Assembly (NCBI GenBank): GCA_046496815.1
Contig: JAWOGN010000271.1
Coordinates: 1 to 25,741, forward strand
From: JAWOGN01 sp046496815
Lineage (GTDB): Bacteria > Desulfobacterota > DSM-4660 > Desulfatiglandales > Desulfatiglandaceae
DNA length: 25,741 bases
Direction of reading: 5' to 3'
The translations under genes were made by a program, and so were the position numbers. The notes below the pieces were generated by a model. The model worked only from the letters and a program-made list of their open reading frames with translations. It made no database searches and had not been told where the DNA came from. Numbering within the stretch: position 1 is the first letter of the stretch; the number at the start of each line of letters is the position of its first letter. Shown here in pieces: positions 16,048-23,149 of this stretch.

Positions 16048-17244
16048 TCAGCATATGAATATCTTGACGGGTGTGCGGCTGATGAGTCGATATCCGCTTT
16101 CCGTAACGAGGAAAACACTTTCAATCCCTGCCGCAAATTCGTTCTGAAAGACCAACTTGGGCTCGAGGGCGAAAACCATTCCCGGTTCCAGTCGCACGTC
16201 GCTCCTTGCGGAGATAATGGGCGGTTCGATCAGCTCGAGGCCGATTCCATGCCCGATGAACGATACCTTGTACCCCGGCGGTCCCAGATAGGTATCGGCG
16301 TATCCGAGGGATTTCGCTTTGGCGACCGAGATGTGGAAGAGATCGCCAAGTCGGATGCCCGGCCGGATACGGTTCAAGATCTCGTTGTGTATTTCAATTG
16401 CCGCTTGGCCGGCATCGAAGGCTTCGGCCGGCATGGTTTCGATGGCTAACATCCGCGTTTCATCAAAATGGTAGCCGTTCAAGACACAATTGAAGTCGAC
16501 CATGATCGGTTCATGCGTGACTATTTTTTTATATCCCGCGCCACACGGAAAGGCTGGAGATGTCCCTTCTCCGCTGGACGGTGAATCCAACACACCGACC
16601 ATTCCGCCGCTCTTCCCACTCAAAATGTGCCAAGGATATCCCTCAGTCTGGTAATTTCTGACCCGGAGTTTACCTCCATGTCCCAGCTTTCTGGCGAAGG
16701 CTTCAAACATGCCGGCGAATTCCATTTCGGTATACCCCGGCCGAAGATTTTTCCGGATGTAGGCAAAGGTTCGGCATGAGAGCTCGGCGGTCCGTTCCAT
16801 CTGTTCGATCTCCCACGACGATTTGATCATCCGCACGCTGTGAATCAAAGGAGACGCATCCACACACTGTTGTTTCGGGAAGAGCCGCCGGTAGAACTCA
16901 AACTCCCTGACCGGCATTACATCCAGTTCAAAACCCAGGGTGTGGGGTAATTCCCCATAAAATTCGATGAGTTTTCGGGGAACCTCCTTTACAGAACCGA
17001 CCTCGACGATGTGCCGGACAGCGGATTCCTCCAGTGCTCGTGGCGCGTATCTTTTGATGAGGAGGTAGGGTTCCCCCTGCGCGGGTATGCAGAGCAGGCC
17101 GTTTTGTGCCGTACCGGAAAAATAGAACAAATCCACGCGTTGAACGACAAGCAACGCATCGAGTTCATTTGCTTTGAGTTCCGTTTGGATGCTTCCGATT
17201 CTTTTTTCTATTTCAGCGGGCGGCACTTTGAGTTTGTTTTTCAT
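16048..17244 (-). CDS. M24-family metallopeptidase (Xaa-Pro peptidase/creatinase-like)
   Basis: This 398-residue cytoplasmic protein has the two-domain creatinase/prolidase layout. The N-terminal domain (about 10-140) resembles the creatinase N-domain. The C-terminal pita-bread domain carries all five dinuclear metal ligands: D250, D261 (VDFN...FDETR), H332 (GHGIGLELIEPP), E361 (ALEPK) and E375 (GIESVF). It is therefore a candidate active peptidase or amidinohydrolase, with Xaa-Pro dipeptides the usual substrates. AGAGGGG lies upstream of ATG 17244. It is divergent from the RseC-like gene and convergent with the MerR gene. No signal peptide is seen. The exact substrate is not inferable. Confidence 0.88.
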   Translation of the reverse strand: MKNKLKVPPAEIEKRIGSIQTELKANELDALLVVQRVDLFYFSGTAQNGLLCIPAQGEPYLLIKRYAPRALEESAVRHIVEVGSVKEVPRKLIEFYGELPHTLGFELDVMPVREFEFYRRLFPKQQCVDASPLIHSVRMIKSSWEIEQMERTAELSCRTFAYIRKNLRPGYTEMEFAGMFEAFARKLGHGGKLRVRNYQTEGYPWHILSGKSGGMVGVLDSPSSGEGTSPAFPCGAGYKKIVTHEPIMVDFNCVLNGYHFDETRMLAIETMPAEAFDAGQAAIEIHNEILNRIRPGIRLGDLFHISVAKAKSLGYADTYLGPPGYKVSFIGHGIGLELIEPPIISARSDVRLEPGMVFALEPKLVFQNEFAAGIESVFLVTESGYRLISRTPVKIFIC

Positions 17245-17304
17245 TGTTGGCGGGTACCCCTCTTTTCTTTATCGGCCATGATGATTACTTTCATTTCGTG
17301 GGAG

Positions 17305-17333
17305 TTGTTTTGAAAGCGTTGAGGTGGTATACA
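17305..17333 (+). promoter_or_regulatory. Candidate promoter of the RseC-like gene
   Basis: TTGTTT (17305-17310), a 17-bp spacer and TATACA (17328-17333) lie about 42 nt before the start codon. Confidence 0.4.
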
Positions 17334-17374
17334 GCTTCGTATCGTGTCGATTATCTATCGAAATGAGGCGCTTT

Positions 17375-17836
17375 ATGGTCACTGAGGAAGGGATCGTCGA
17401 GAAGGTGTTACTCCACAAGGCGATGGTTCGTGTCGAAAAGCGTTCCGCTTGTGCCCACTGTGAGTCTCGCGGCGTGTGTCACGTTGGTGAAGGCAATGCC
17501 ATGGTAATTGAAGTGCCCAATGATCTTCAGGCAAAAGTAGACGATCGTGTTGAAATCAGTGTGCCCACAAGCTCGCTGGTAAAACTCTCCCTGCTTGTCT
17601 ATTTTTTCCCGATCCTGGGCCTCATTGTCGGCGCATTTGCAGGAAACGCATGGGCGTCGTCATTCCATGTACAGCCCGCTTTGGCGTCCATCGTGTGCGG
17701 CGGCTCGGCCATGGCGATTACTTTTTGCGTCCTCAGATGGATGGACCGCAGTGCCCGGTACCGGGACAAATATCAACCCCGTATGACCCGGATTCTCTTC
17801 ACCGGATGGAGCCGCGAACCCGGCGATAGCAAATAA
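17375..17836 (+). CDS. RseC/MucC-family membrane protein
   Basis: This 153-residue protein has an N-terminal soluble part with three cysteines (C26, C29, C35 in CAHCESRGVC), a beta-rich segment and two membrane helices (about 67-89 and 98-117). That is the RseC/MucC layout, a family linked to SoxR reduction and envelope-stress signalling and often found with rnf genes. ATG 17375 was chosen because GAGG at 17365-17368 sits 6 nt upstream; earlier starts (17324, 17363) lack this. It is convergent with rnfB and overlaps its 3' end by 38 bp, so the two genes are physically linked but not co-transcribed. Confidence 0.82.
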   Translation: MVTEEGIVEKVLLHKAMVRVEKRSACAHCESRGVCHVGEGNAMVIEVPNDLQAKVDDRVEISVPTSSLVKLSLLVYFFPILGLIVGAFAGNAWASSFHVQPALASIVCGGSAMAITFCVLRWMDRSARYRDKYQPRMTRILFTGWSREPGDSK

Positions 17837-19868
17837 GCCCACACTGTAAACACCGTTTGGCCTCTTGGAGTGCCTGTTCTTCGGAATATCCCAGCGCAAT
17901 CTCTGCTGAAGGATCGGCAACCTGCGCTTCCTCGGAGCGTTCGGGCATCTTTTCCCGGGGAGCTTCTGAAACGGGTTGCAAGTGCTCCAGACTCAAAACC
18001 CGGGTGTGGGCTCGAATCATGTTGGGGGGCGGCTCCACCGGCTCATGTGAAAAATACCGGTGAATCGAACTGCTGGCCCGCCTTCCGGAGCCGATGGCTT
18101 CTACGACCGCCTTGTAGTCGCTGATCACCTCACCCGGTCGAAAAATGCCGATATCCTGCGCTGCTAAAGGGCCGGCATACGGGAAAAGTGTCTCCCAGGG
18201 AACCGGTGTTTTCAGTTCCACCGTTTCCGCTTCATCATTTTCAACGTGTGGGATATAAATGAGTTCGGGGAAACGGCCCGTTCCGGTCAGCAGGATATCC
18301 GCGGCAATCATTCGCCTTTCCCCGTCCCCGTTTCCCGTCTCGGGGAGCCGGGCCAGCTCTATGTTTTTGAGTGCATCGCCTTCACCCATCATGCGTGTGA
18401 CCGCACTTTGGAAATAGAATTGAACGCCTTGTTTTTCCGCGGTTTTTAATGCTTCCTCGGAGAAAGGCGCACGATCTCTGGATGTCCGAAGGACCATGTG
18501 CACACGGTCCGCTCCTTCCTTTAAGGCCGTCGTAGCCGCCTCGAACGCGGCGTTTCCACCACCCAATATCATCACCTGCTTTCCTGCGGAAGGCTTTTCG
18601 CCTGCTCTTTGGGCCATGATAAAATCGATGAGAAGGTATACGCCGGGGATCGGTTTCGGGAATTCCCCCCGAATTCTTTCAGACAGATGCGTGTCCCACC
18701 CACCGGTCGCCACGAAGACGGCGGAGAAGCCCTGTGCAAGCAAGGATTCAATCGTGAAATCTTTGCCCAGTTTTTGTGATGTGACAGCCTGAACTCCGGC
18801 ATCCAGGATGCCGTCAATCTCCCAATCCAGCACATGCCGGGGAAGGCGGTTTTCCGGGAGCCCGGCCCGGAGTATGCCGCCCAGCCGGGGTGTGGCTTCA
18901 TAAACCGTTGCGTCATGCCCGAGACGGTTTAAGAGGTAGGCCGCGGTCAATCCTTCGGCGCCGCCCCCAACCACCGCCACGCGTTTCCCGGTCTCCGGCG
19001 CCCTGGGATTGTGCACCCGTTGACCTGAATTCATTTCAGAGTCGGCTGCGAACCGCTTGAGGTGATTGATCGCGACCGGTTCGTCCACAAGGTTCCTCCG
19101 ACACTCAAATTCACAGGGGTGAACACAAATACGGCCGCATACATGCGGGAACGGGTTCGTTTCTTTGATAACGCGTACCGCCTCAAGATAGTTCCCTTCC
19201 GATATCCGGCGTATATACGCCGGTATATCGATGCCGGCGGGACAGGCCCGTTGACAGGGCGCCGTGCATTCATCCGTGGTGTGTTCCGCCTGAATGCGCC
19301 GCGTGTAAGAAGAAAGGGTAATGATGTGTTTGGGACACACCCGTTCACACGTGCCGCAGCCGGTGCAAAGTTTCGGATCAACCACCGGCAGGTTATCCGC
19401 TCCCATGGACAGCGCGTCAAAAGGGCAGGCCCGCACGCAGGTTCCCAAACCGAGACAGCCAATGGGGCATTCTTTTGTGCCTCCGCTTAACAGGGCTGCG
19501 GCCCTGCAATCATTCATTCCATTGTAGATATACTTGAGATCCGCATCCTGGAACCCATAGGTGCACCCCGGTCTCGCGATGTCAGGCTCTCTGGCCTCCA
19601 ATTTTACGCCCATGATTGCGGCGATTTCCTCGGCGATTTCCGGGCCGCCGGCCACGCAGGAGGAAGCGGAGGAGTTTCCTTGAACAATGGCAACCGCATT
19701 GGCGCTGCACCCGGGGTATCCACATCCCCCGCAATTTGCGCCGGGAAGGGCTTCTTCTACGGCTTCAATTTTTGGATCAACATAGACATAAAATATCTTG
19801 GATGCCAAAGCCAGTCCGACGCCGACAAAGACCCCCAAGCCTCCCATGACCAGGATTCCGCCTATCAT
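17799..19868 (-). CDS. rnfB: RnfB fused to a GltD-like FAD/NAD(P)H oxidoreductase
   Basis: This 689-residue protein is more than three times the usual RnfB. Residues 3-22 are a membrane anchor, and 46-71 are the RnfB 4Fe-4S motif (C46, C49, C54, C71). Two ferredoxin-type clusters follow (C134/138/144/148 and C168/171/174/178). From about 197 it is a glutamate-synthase-small-subunit-like module: a Cys-rich N-domain (C201, C205, C209, C244, C248, C252, C256), a FAD Rossmann motif GGGAEG (301-306) and an NAD(P)H Rossmann motif GGGNAA (436-441). A terminal CLQCGLIC (673-680) resembles a further cluster site. AGGAGG precedes ATG 19868. It is the last rnf gene, 407 bp after rnfA across elements E and D. 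It could join ferredoxin and pyridine-nucleotide chemistry on one subunit. Confidence 0.92.
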   Translation of the reverse strand: MIGGILVMGGLGVFVGVGLALASKIFYVYVDPKIEAVEEALPGANCGGCGYPGCSANAVAIVQGNSSASSCVAGGPEIAEEIAAIMGVKLEAREPDIARPGCTYGFQDADLKYIYNGMNDCRAAALLSGGTKECPIGCLGLGTCVRACPFDALSMGADNLPVVDPKLCTGCGTCERVCPKHIITLSSYTRRIQAEHTTDECTAPCQRACPAGIDIPAYIRRISEGNYLEAVRVIKETNPFPHVCGRICVHPCEFECRRNLVDEPVAINHLKRFAADSEMNSGQRVHNPRAPETGKRVAVVGGGAEGLTAAYLLNRLGHDATVYEATPRLGGILRAGLPENRLPRHVLDWEIDGILDAGVQAVTSQKLGKDFTIESLLAQGFSAVFVATGGWDTHLSERIRGEFPKPIPGVYLLIDFIMAQRAGEKPSAGKQVMILGGGNAAFEAATTALKEGADRVHMVLRTSRDRAPFSEEALKTAEKQGVQFYFQSAVTRMMGEGDALKNIELARLPETGNGDGERRMIAADILLTGTGRFPELIYIPHVENDEAETVELKTPVPWETLFPYAGPLAAQDIGIFRPGEVISDYKAVVEAIGSGRRASSSIHRYFSHEPVEPPPNMIRAHTRVLSLEHLQPVSEAPREKMPERSEEAQVADPSAEIALGYSEEQALQEAKRCLQCGLICYRRVRGSIR

Positions 19869-19903
19869 GCTGATGAACCTCCTGTTTCACGCACGCCACA
19901 TAT

Positions 19904-20038
19904 TGACAATCTCGTAAAAAGTCGTCACCCGGTTGAAAAACGGAGTCCAGATCCTCCATAAGTATTTGAAAAAACTGGATTCCGGTCTTCACCGGAATGA
20001 CGGAAAAAGGTGATTTCCGACTTTTTACGAGACTATCA
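19904..20038. mobile_element. MITE-like element D (about 135 bp) between rnfA and rnfB
   Basis: The terminal inverted repeats are TGACAATCTCG plus AAAAAGTCG-containing text at 19904-19924 and the complement of 20018-20038, 19 of 21 identical, including a perfect 15-bp core TCTCGTAAAAAGTCG. CATAT flanks both sides, inside a longer 10-bp direct repeat CACATATTGA (19897-19906 and 20037-20046), so the exact ends are ambiguous. The interior holds a GGATTCCGGTCTTCACCGGAAT hairpin-like segment. It is non-coding. From memory, similar CTCGTAAAAAGTC termini recur in Desulfobacterota genomes. Confidence 0.7.
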
Positions 20039-20074
20039 CATATTGATATTCATCACAAAAAAAGTTCCGGCTTC

Positions 20075-20166
20075 GTATCAATTTAGATTTTTGAAACACT
20101 GCGAGAGACCCCAGCGGCCCCTGGTGTTCTGCGAATGTGTTTTTTTTCAAAAATCTAAATTGATAC
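20075..20166. mobile_element. MITE-like element E (92 bp, perfect 22-bp inverted repeats)
   Basis: The left arm 20075-20096 (starting GTATCAATTTAG) is the exact complement of 20145-20166. An exact 8-bp direct repeat CCGGCTTC lies on both sides (20067-20074 and 20167-20174). The whole unit would form a long RNA hairpin if read through. It is non-coding. The perfect arms and duplication suggest a recent insertion. It is the same family as element F. Confidence 0.85.
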
Positions 20167-20181
20167 CCGGCTTCATTTTTT

Positions 20182-20223
20182 CAATCCGGATTGCACCCGC
20201 CGGGTTCATGGCGCGGTGGGTGC
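20182..20223. repeat. Palindrome and hairpin downstream of rnfA
   Basis: A 12-bp perfect palindrome CAATCCGGATTG (20182-20193) abuts a hairpin whose arms GCACCC-G-CCG and CGG-T-GGGTGC span 20193-20223. On the minus strand the following bases are A-rich rather than T-rich, so this is not a typical intrinsic terminator. Confidence 0.4.
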
Positions 20224-20275
20224 CTGAACTTCTCCCCCGAAAAACCAATGAAAAATCCGTCGGCTTACCATTGCG

Positions 20276-20851
20276 TTAAACCATTCCCTTGAAGGCAAAG
20301 AAGGCGAGCGACATCATCCCGGCACCCACCAGGCCGATCGCGGTGTCCTGAAGCGGCCGGGGAACCCTGGCCAACAGGATGCGTTCACGGACCCCTGCGA
20401 ACAGGATCAGGGCCACACCAAAGCCCACTGCATACGCGAAGGAGGACGTCAGCGCCTGAACAAATGTGTATTCCTCTTTGATATTGATCAGGCACACGCC
20501 CATGACGGCGCAGTTGGTGGTGATAAGGGGTAGAAATATTCCAAGCCCCGCATACAGGGCGGGGATGCTTTTCTTGAGAAACATCTCGACAAATTGCACG
20601 AGGGAGGCGATCACCAATATGAACGCCAGGGTTTTCAGGTACTCGAACCCGAACGGTATCAACACGAAGTTGTTTGTAATCCACGTAATCGCGCCTGCCA
20701 GCACCAGAACGAAAACGACCGCCATGGCCATGCCCAGTGCGGTTTCCATTCGCTTGGATACGCCGAGAAACGGGCAGTTACCCAGATACTGCATCAGAAG
20801 GATGTTGTTGACGAAAATACAGCTGATCGCCAGTAACAAGTAATCACCCAT
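20276..20851 (-). CDS. rnfA: Rnf electron transport complex subunit A
   Basis: This 191-residue polytopic protein has about six membrane helices. It carries the RnfA/NqrE text NNILLMQYLGNCPFLGVS near the N-terminus and LITTNCAVMGVCLINI in the centre; the conserved Cys in each half (NCPF, TNCAV) is where the Rnf/Nqr membrane 2Fe-2S site is placed. It pairs with RnfE as an inverted homologue forming part of the ion channel. AGGGAGAG lies ahead of ATG 20851. It follows rnfE after 117 bp containing element F. The length is normal (about 190). Confidence 0.95.
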   Translation of the reverse strand: MGDYLLLAISCIFVNNILLMQYLGNCPFLGVSKRMETALGMAMAVVFVLVLAGAITWITNNFVLIPFGFEYLKTLAFILVIASLVQFVEMFLKKSIPALYAGLGIFLPLITTNCAVMGVCLINIKEEYTFVQALTSSFAYAVGFGVALILFAGVRERILLARVPRPLQDTAIGLVGAGMMSLAFFAFKGMV

Positions 20852-20888
20852 GTGTTCTCTCCCTGCCGTGAGTCAAATTAAAGTTTTG

Positions 20889-20960
20889 GTATCGGTTCAG
20901 CTCGTGAGAAGAACGTGTCCGCGCATCTGATCGCATCATTTCAATAAGCTGAATTGATAC
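20889..20960. mobile_element. Degenerate MITE-like element F between rnfE and rnfA
   Basis: GTATCGGTTCAGCT (20889-20902) and AGCTGAATTGATAC (20947-20960) are inverted repeats matching at 12 of 14 positions. Read from the right end, the terminus matches element E at 19 of 22 positions, so F is a diverged relative. No clear target duplication remains. It sits 8 bp after the rnfE stop. Confidence 0.55.
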
Positions 20961-20968
20961 GGGTTTCC

Positions 20969-21580
20969 CTATTTCTTACCCAGCATGTTCATAACGCAAA
21001 GCATAAGCCCGAGGCACACAAAGGCGCCGGGCGCTTCCACCAAGAAGGAAAACGGCTTGAAGGACGGGCCGAAAATCGCGAGAGAGGCACCTGAAATTGG
21101 GATGGTGAAGGTGCCGCTTCCGAGAACCTCCCGAAAGATCGAAAGCGCGGTGAGTGCGAGCGTGAAACCAATGCCCATACCCAAGCCGTCCGCGAGAGAC
21201 GGCATCACACTGTTTTTGGAGGCGAATGCCTCCGCACGACCCAACACAATACAGTTCACCACAATGAGGGGGATAAATATGCCGAGCTGCTGGAAGAGCG
21301 GATAGGCAAATGCCTGCATCAGCAGTTCCACGACGGTAACGAAGGTGGCGATCACGACGATATAACAGGCGATCCTCACCTGCTTCGGAATCAAGTTTCT
21401 TAGCAGTGATACCAGGGCATTGGAGCACACCAGCACAAAGGTTGTGGCAATGCCCATGCCGAAACCGTTTTCCACCGTCTTGGTCACCGCCAGGGTGGGG
21501 CACAGCCCGAGGACCAGACGAAACGGAGGGATTTCGGTCCACAGTCCCTTTGTGAATTCCTGAACGACACTTTTTGCCAT
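20969..21580 (-). CDS. rnfE: Rnf electron transport complex subunit E
   Basis: This 203-residue polytopic protein has the RnfE/NqrD text WTEIPPFRLVLGLCPTLAVT at the N-terminus and FIPLIVVNCIVLGRAEAFAS centrally. Cys in LCPT and VNC are the conserved pair matching those of RnfA. About six membrane helices are visible. AGGGAG precedes the ATG, and it starts 14 bp after the rnfG stop. The length is normal. Confidence 0.95.
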   Translation of the reverse strand: MAKSVVQEFTKGLWTEIPPFRLVLGLCPTLAVTKTVENGFGMGIATTFVLVCSNALVSLLRNLIPKQVRIACYIVVIATFVTVVELLMQAFAYPLFQQLGIFIPLIVVNCIVLGRAEAFASKNSVMPSLADGLGMGIGFTLALTALSIFREVLGSGTFTIPISGASLAIFGPSFKPFSFLVEAPGAFVCLGLMLCVMNMLGKK

Positions 21581-21594
21581 GCGCGATGCTCTCC

Positions 21595-22188
21595 CTATGT
21601 TTTCAATTCGTTGACCTTCTCCATGATTTCGTTTTTGAGCCGCATATAAATATCCGCTGAGGTCACCAGGGCGCCGCAGACTCCCCGGGAGGTGATGGTG
21701 GCCCCACTGACCGCATCAATCTGACCCCCATCCCCCTTGACTTTAAGAGGGTCCTTTATGGAAAGGCCTTGAAACTGCTCGCTGAAACGTGGGTCGTCTT
21801 TCGCCTTTGAACCCACGCCGGGTGTCTCGCTATGCGTCGTCACTCCCACCCCCACAATCCGATCATTTTCAAGGTTCACGGCAACAATCACGCCGATATC
21901 TCCGCCGTACCCTTTTCCGTAGGACTCGAGCGCCACCGTATTCGGCTTCCCATCGAAAACCCCCACGAAGAAACTCCGCTCCACGTTGCCATCCGGGAGC
22001 TTGAAACGATCCTCGAGCGGATCGTTGGTACAGCCTTCCAAGATCTTTTGGATGGCAGGGCCCTTCACGAACTTAAGCTGCTGATATTCAATTCGCTCCC
22101 GGGTCCCGCTCTCGATGGCCGCCAGCAAAGCCCCCGAGAAAGAACTGAATAGGGCGATCGCGAGGAGGAGTCTAAGCATTTCACGCAT
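21595..22188 (-). CDS. rnfG: Rnf electron transport complex subunit G (flavoprotein)
   Basis: This 197-residue protein has one N-terminal membrane helix (about 6-24) and a periplasmic domain. The flavinylation motif SGATIT (in DAVSGATITSRGVC) is intact, so FMN should attach through a phosphodiester to its Thr, as in RnfG/NqrC. The segment VGVTTHSETPGVGSKA is typical. The start overlaps the end of rnfD by 8 bp, indicating coupled translation. As the periplasm-facing flavin subunit it is a plausible neighbour of the tetrahaem cytochrome. Confidence 0.94.
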   Translation of the reverse strand: MREMLRLLLAIALFSSFSGALLAAIESGTRERIEYQQLKFVKGPAIQKILEGCTNDPLEDRFKLPDGNVERSFFVGVFDGKPNTVALESYGKGYGGDIGVIVAVNLENDRIVGVGVTTHSETPGVGSKAKDDPRFSEQFQGLSIKDPLKVKGDGGQIDAVSGATITSRGVCGALVTSADIYMRLKNEIMEKVNELKT

Positions 22189-23149
22189 CTTCGATCTCCC
22201 TTCCCATGGCCTTCGGCCGAATTTTGTCTAGAATCGGGTTGGCCACATTCATCAAGAGGATAGCGAAAACAACGCCGTCCACAAAGGCCCCGATATTTCG
22301 GATCAGAACCGTCAAGACACCGGCGCCCACGCCGTAGATCAACATGGGGATGAAGTTGACGGGTGAAGATGAATCTTCGGTCAGGAGGAAGAAGGCTCCG
22401 ATGAGGGTGTAACCGGTCAACACATGAAACAGGGGGCCGGCATATTTCTGAGGGTCTGCCAGGTTGAAGATGAGGGCGGTCACAAAAATGCCGGCAAGAA
22501 AAGACAGAGATATTTCCCAACGAATATCGCCGCGCAGTATCAGATAGAGGCCCCCGATGAGAAGGCCCAGTCCGAAAGCGGTCCCGATACCGCCGCTGTG
22601 TCGGCCCATGAGCAGCCCAAAGGTGCTGTATTCGGCGGAAACGGATGCGCCGAAGCCTTTGGCGGCCGCCAGAGGGTGAATCATGTTAAACCCCAAATCG
22701 AAATCAACCAGGGTTCCGTTGAAATCCAACAACGCCTTCCAGGAAAGCGTCATTATCGCAACTGCCACCAGCGTCGGGTTCAGCGGGTTACAACCCAACC
22801 CGCCAAAAATCTGCCTACCAATGATGACGGCGATGAAAGTCCCTACCAAAACGGCCCACCAGGGCGTCGTGGCCGGTAATAACATGGCGAACAAAAGACC
22901 GATAAGCGCAGCGCTGCCGTCCCCCATGCCGACAGGTCGTCTTGTCACCAGATTCATCAGGAGTTCCCAGATCATTGCAAAGGAAATGGAAAGCGCCAAA
23001 ACCCCGACCGCAGGCATGCCGTATTGATACATACCCAAAAACACCGCCGGAAGGGCGGCCAGCATCATATGATAATTCTTACGGGTGATGCTGCTGCCGT
23101 TGTGCCAAAACGGCGCGTGGGAACCAACAAATAGCCTTTCGTTACCCAT
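22181..23149 (-). CDS. rnfD: Rnf electron transport complex subunit D, flavin-site Thr replaced
   Basis: This 322-residue polytopic subunit starts at ATG 23149, overlapping the rnfC end by 8 bp with GGAGA upstream; longer readings run into rnfC. Family text includes IFGGLGCNPLNPTLVA, LTGYTLIGAFFLLTED and FVDGVVFAILLMNVANP. In classical RnfD the FMN-bearing Thr lies in (S)xATPL; here the aligned text is NMIHPL (His158), so the covalent flavin site appears to be missing. It otherwise looks intact, with about nine membrane helices. The alignment is by eye from memory. Confidence 0.93.
   Translation of the reverse strand: MGNERLFVGSHAPFWHNGSSITRKNYHMMLAALPAVFLGMYQYGMPAVGVLALSISFAMIWELLMNLVTRRPVGMGDGSAALIGLLFAMLLPATTPWWAVLVGTFIAVIIGRQIFGGLGCNPLNPTLVAVAIMTLSWKALLDFNGTLVDFDLGFNMIHPLAAAKGFGASVSAEYSTFGLLMGRHSGGIGTAFGLGLLIGGLYLILRGDIRWEISLSFLAGIFVTALIFNLADPQKYAGPLFHVLTGYTLIGAFFLLTEDSSSPVNFIPMLIYGVGAGVLTVLIRNIGAFVDGVVFAILLMNVANPILDKIRPKAMGREIEDA

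Noticed and set aside
20182..20223. Intrinsic terminator after rnfA
   Set aside because: The hairpin is followed on the minus strand by A-rich, not T-rich, sequence.
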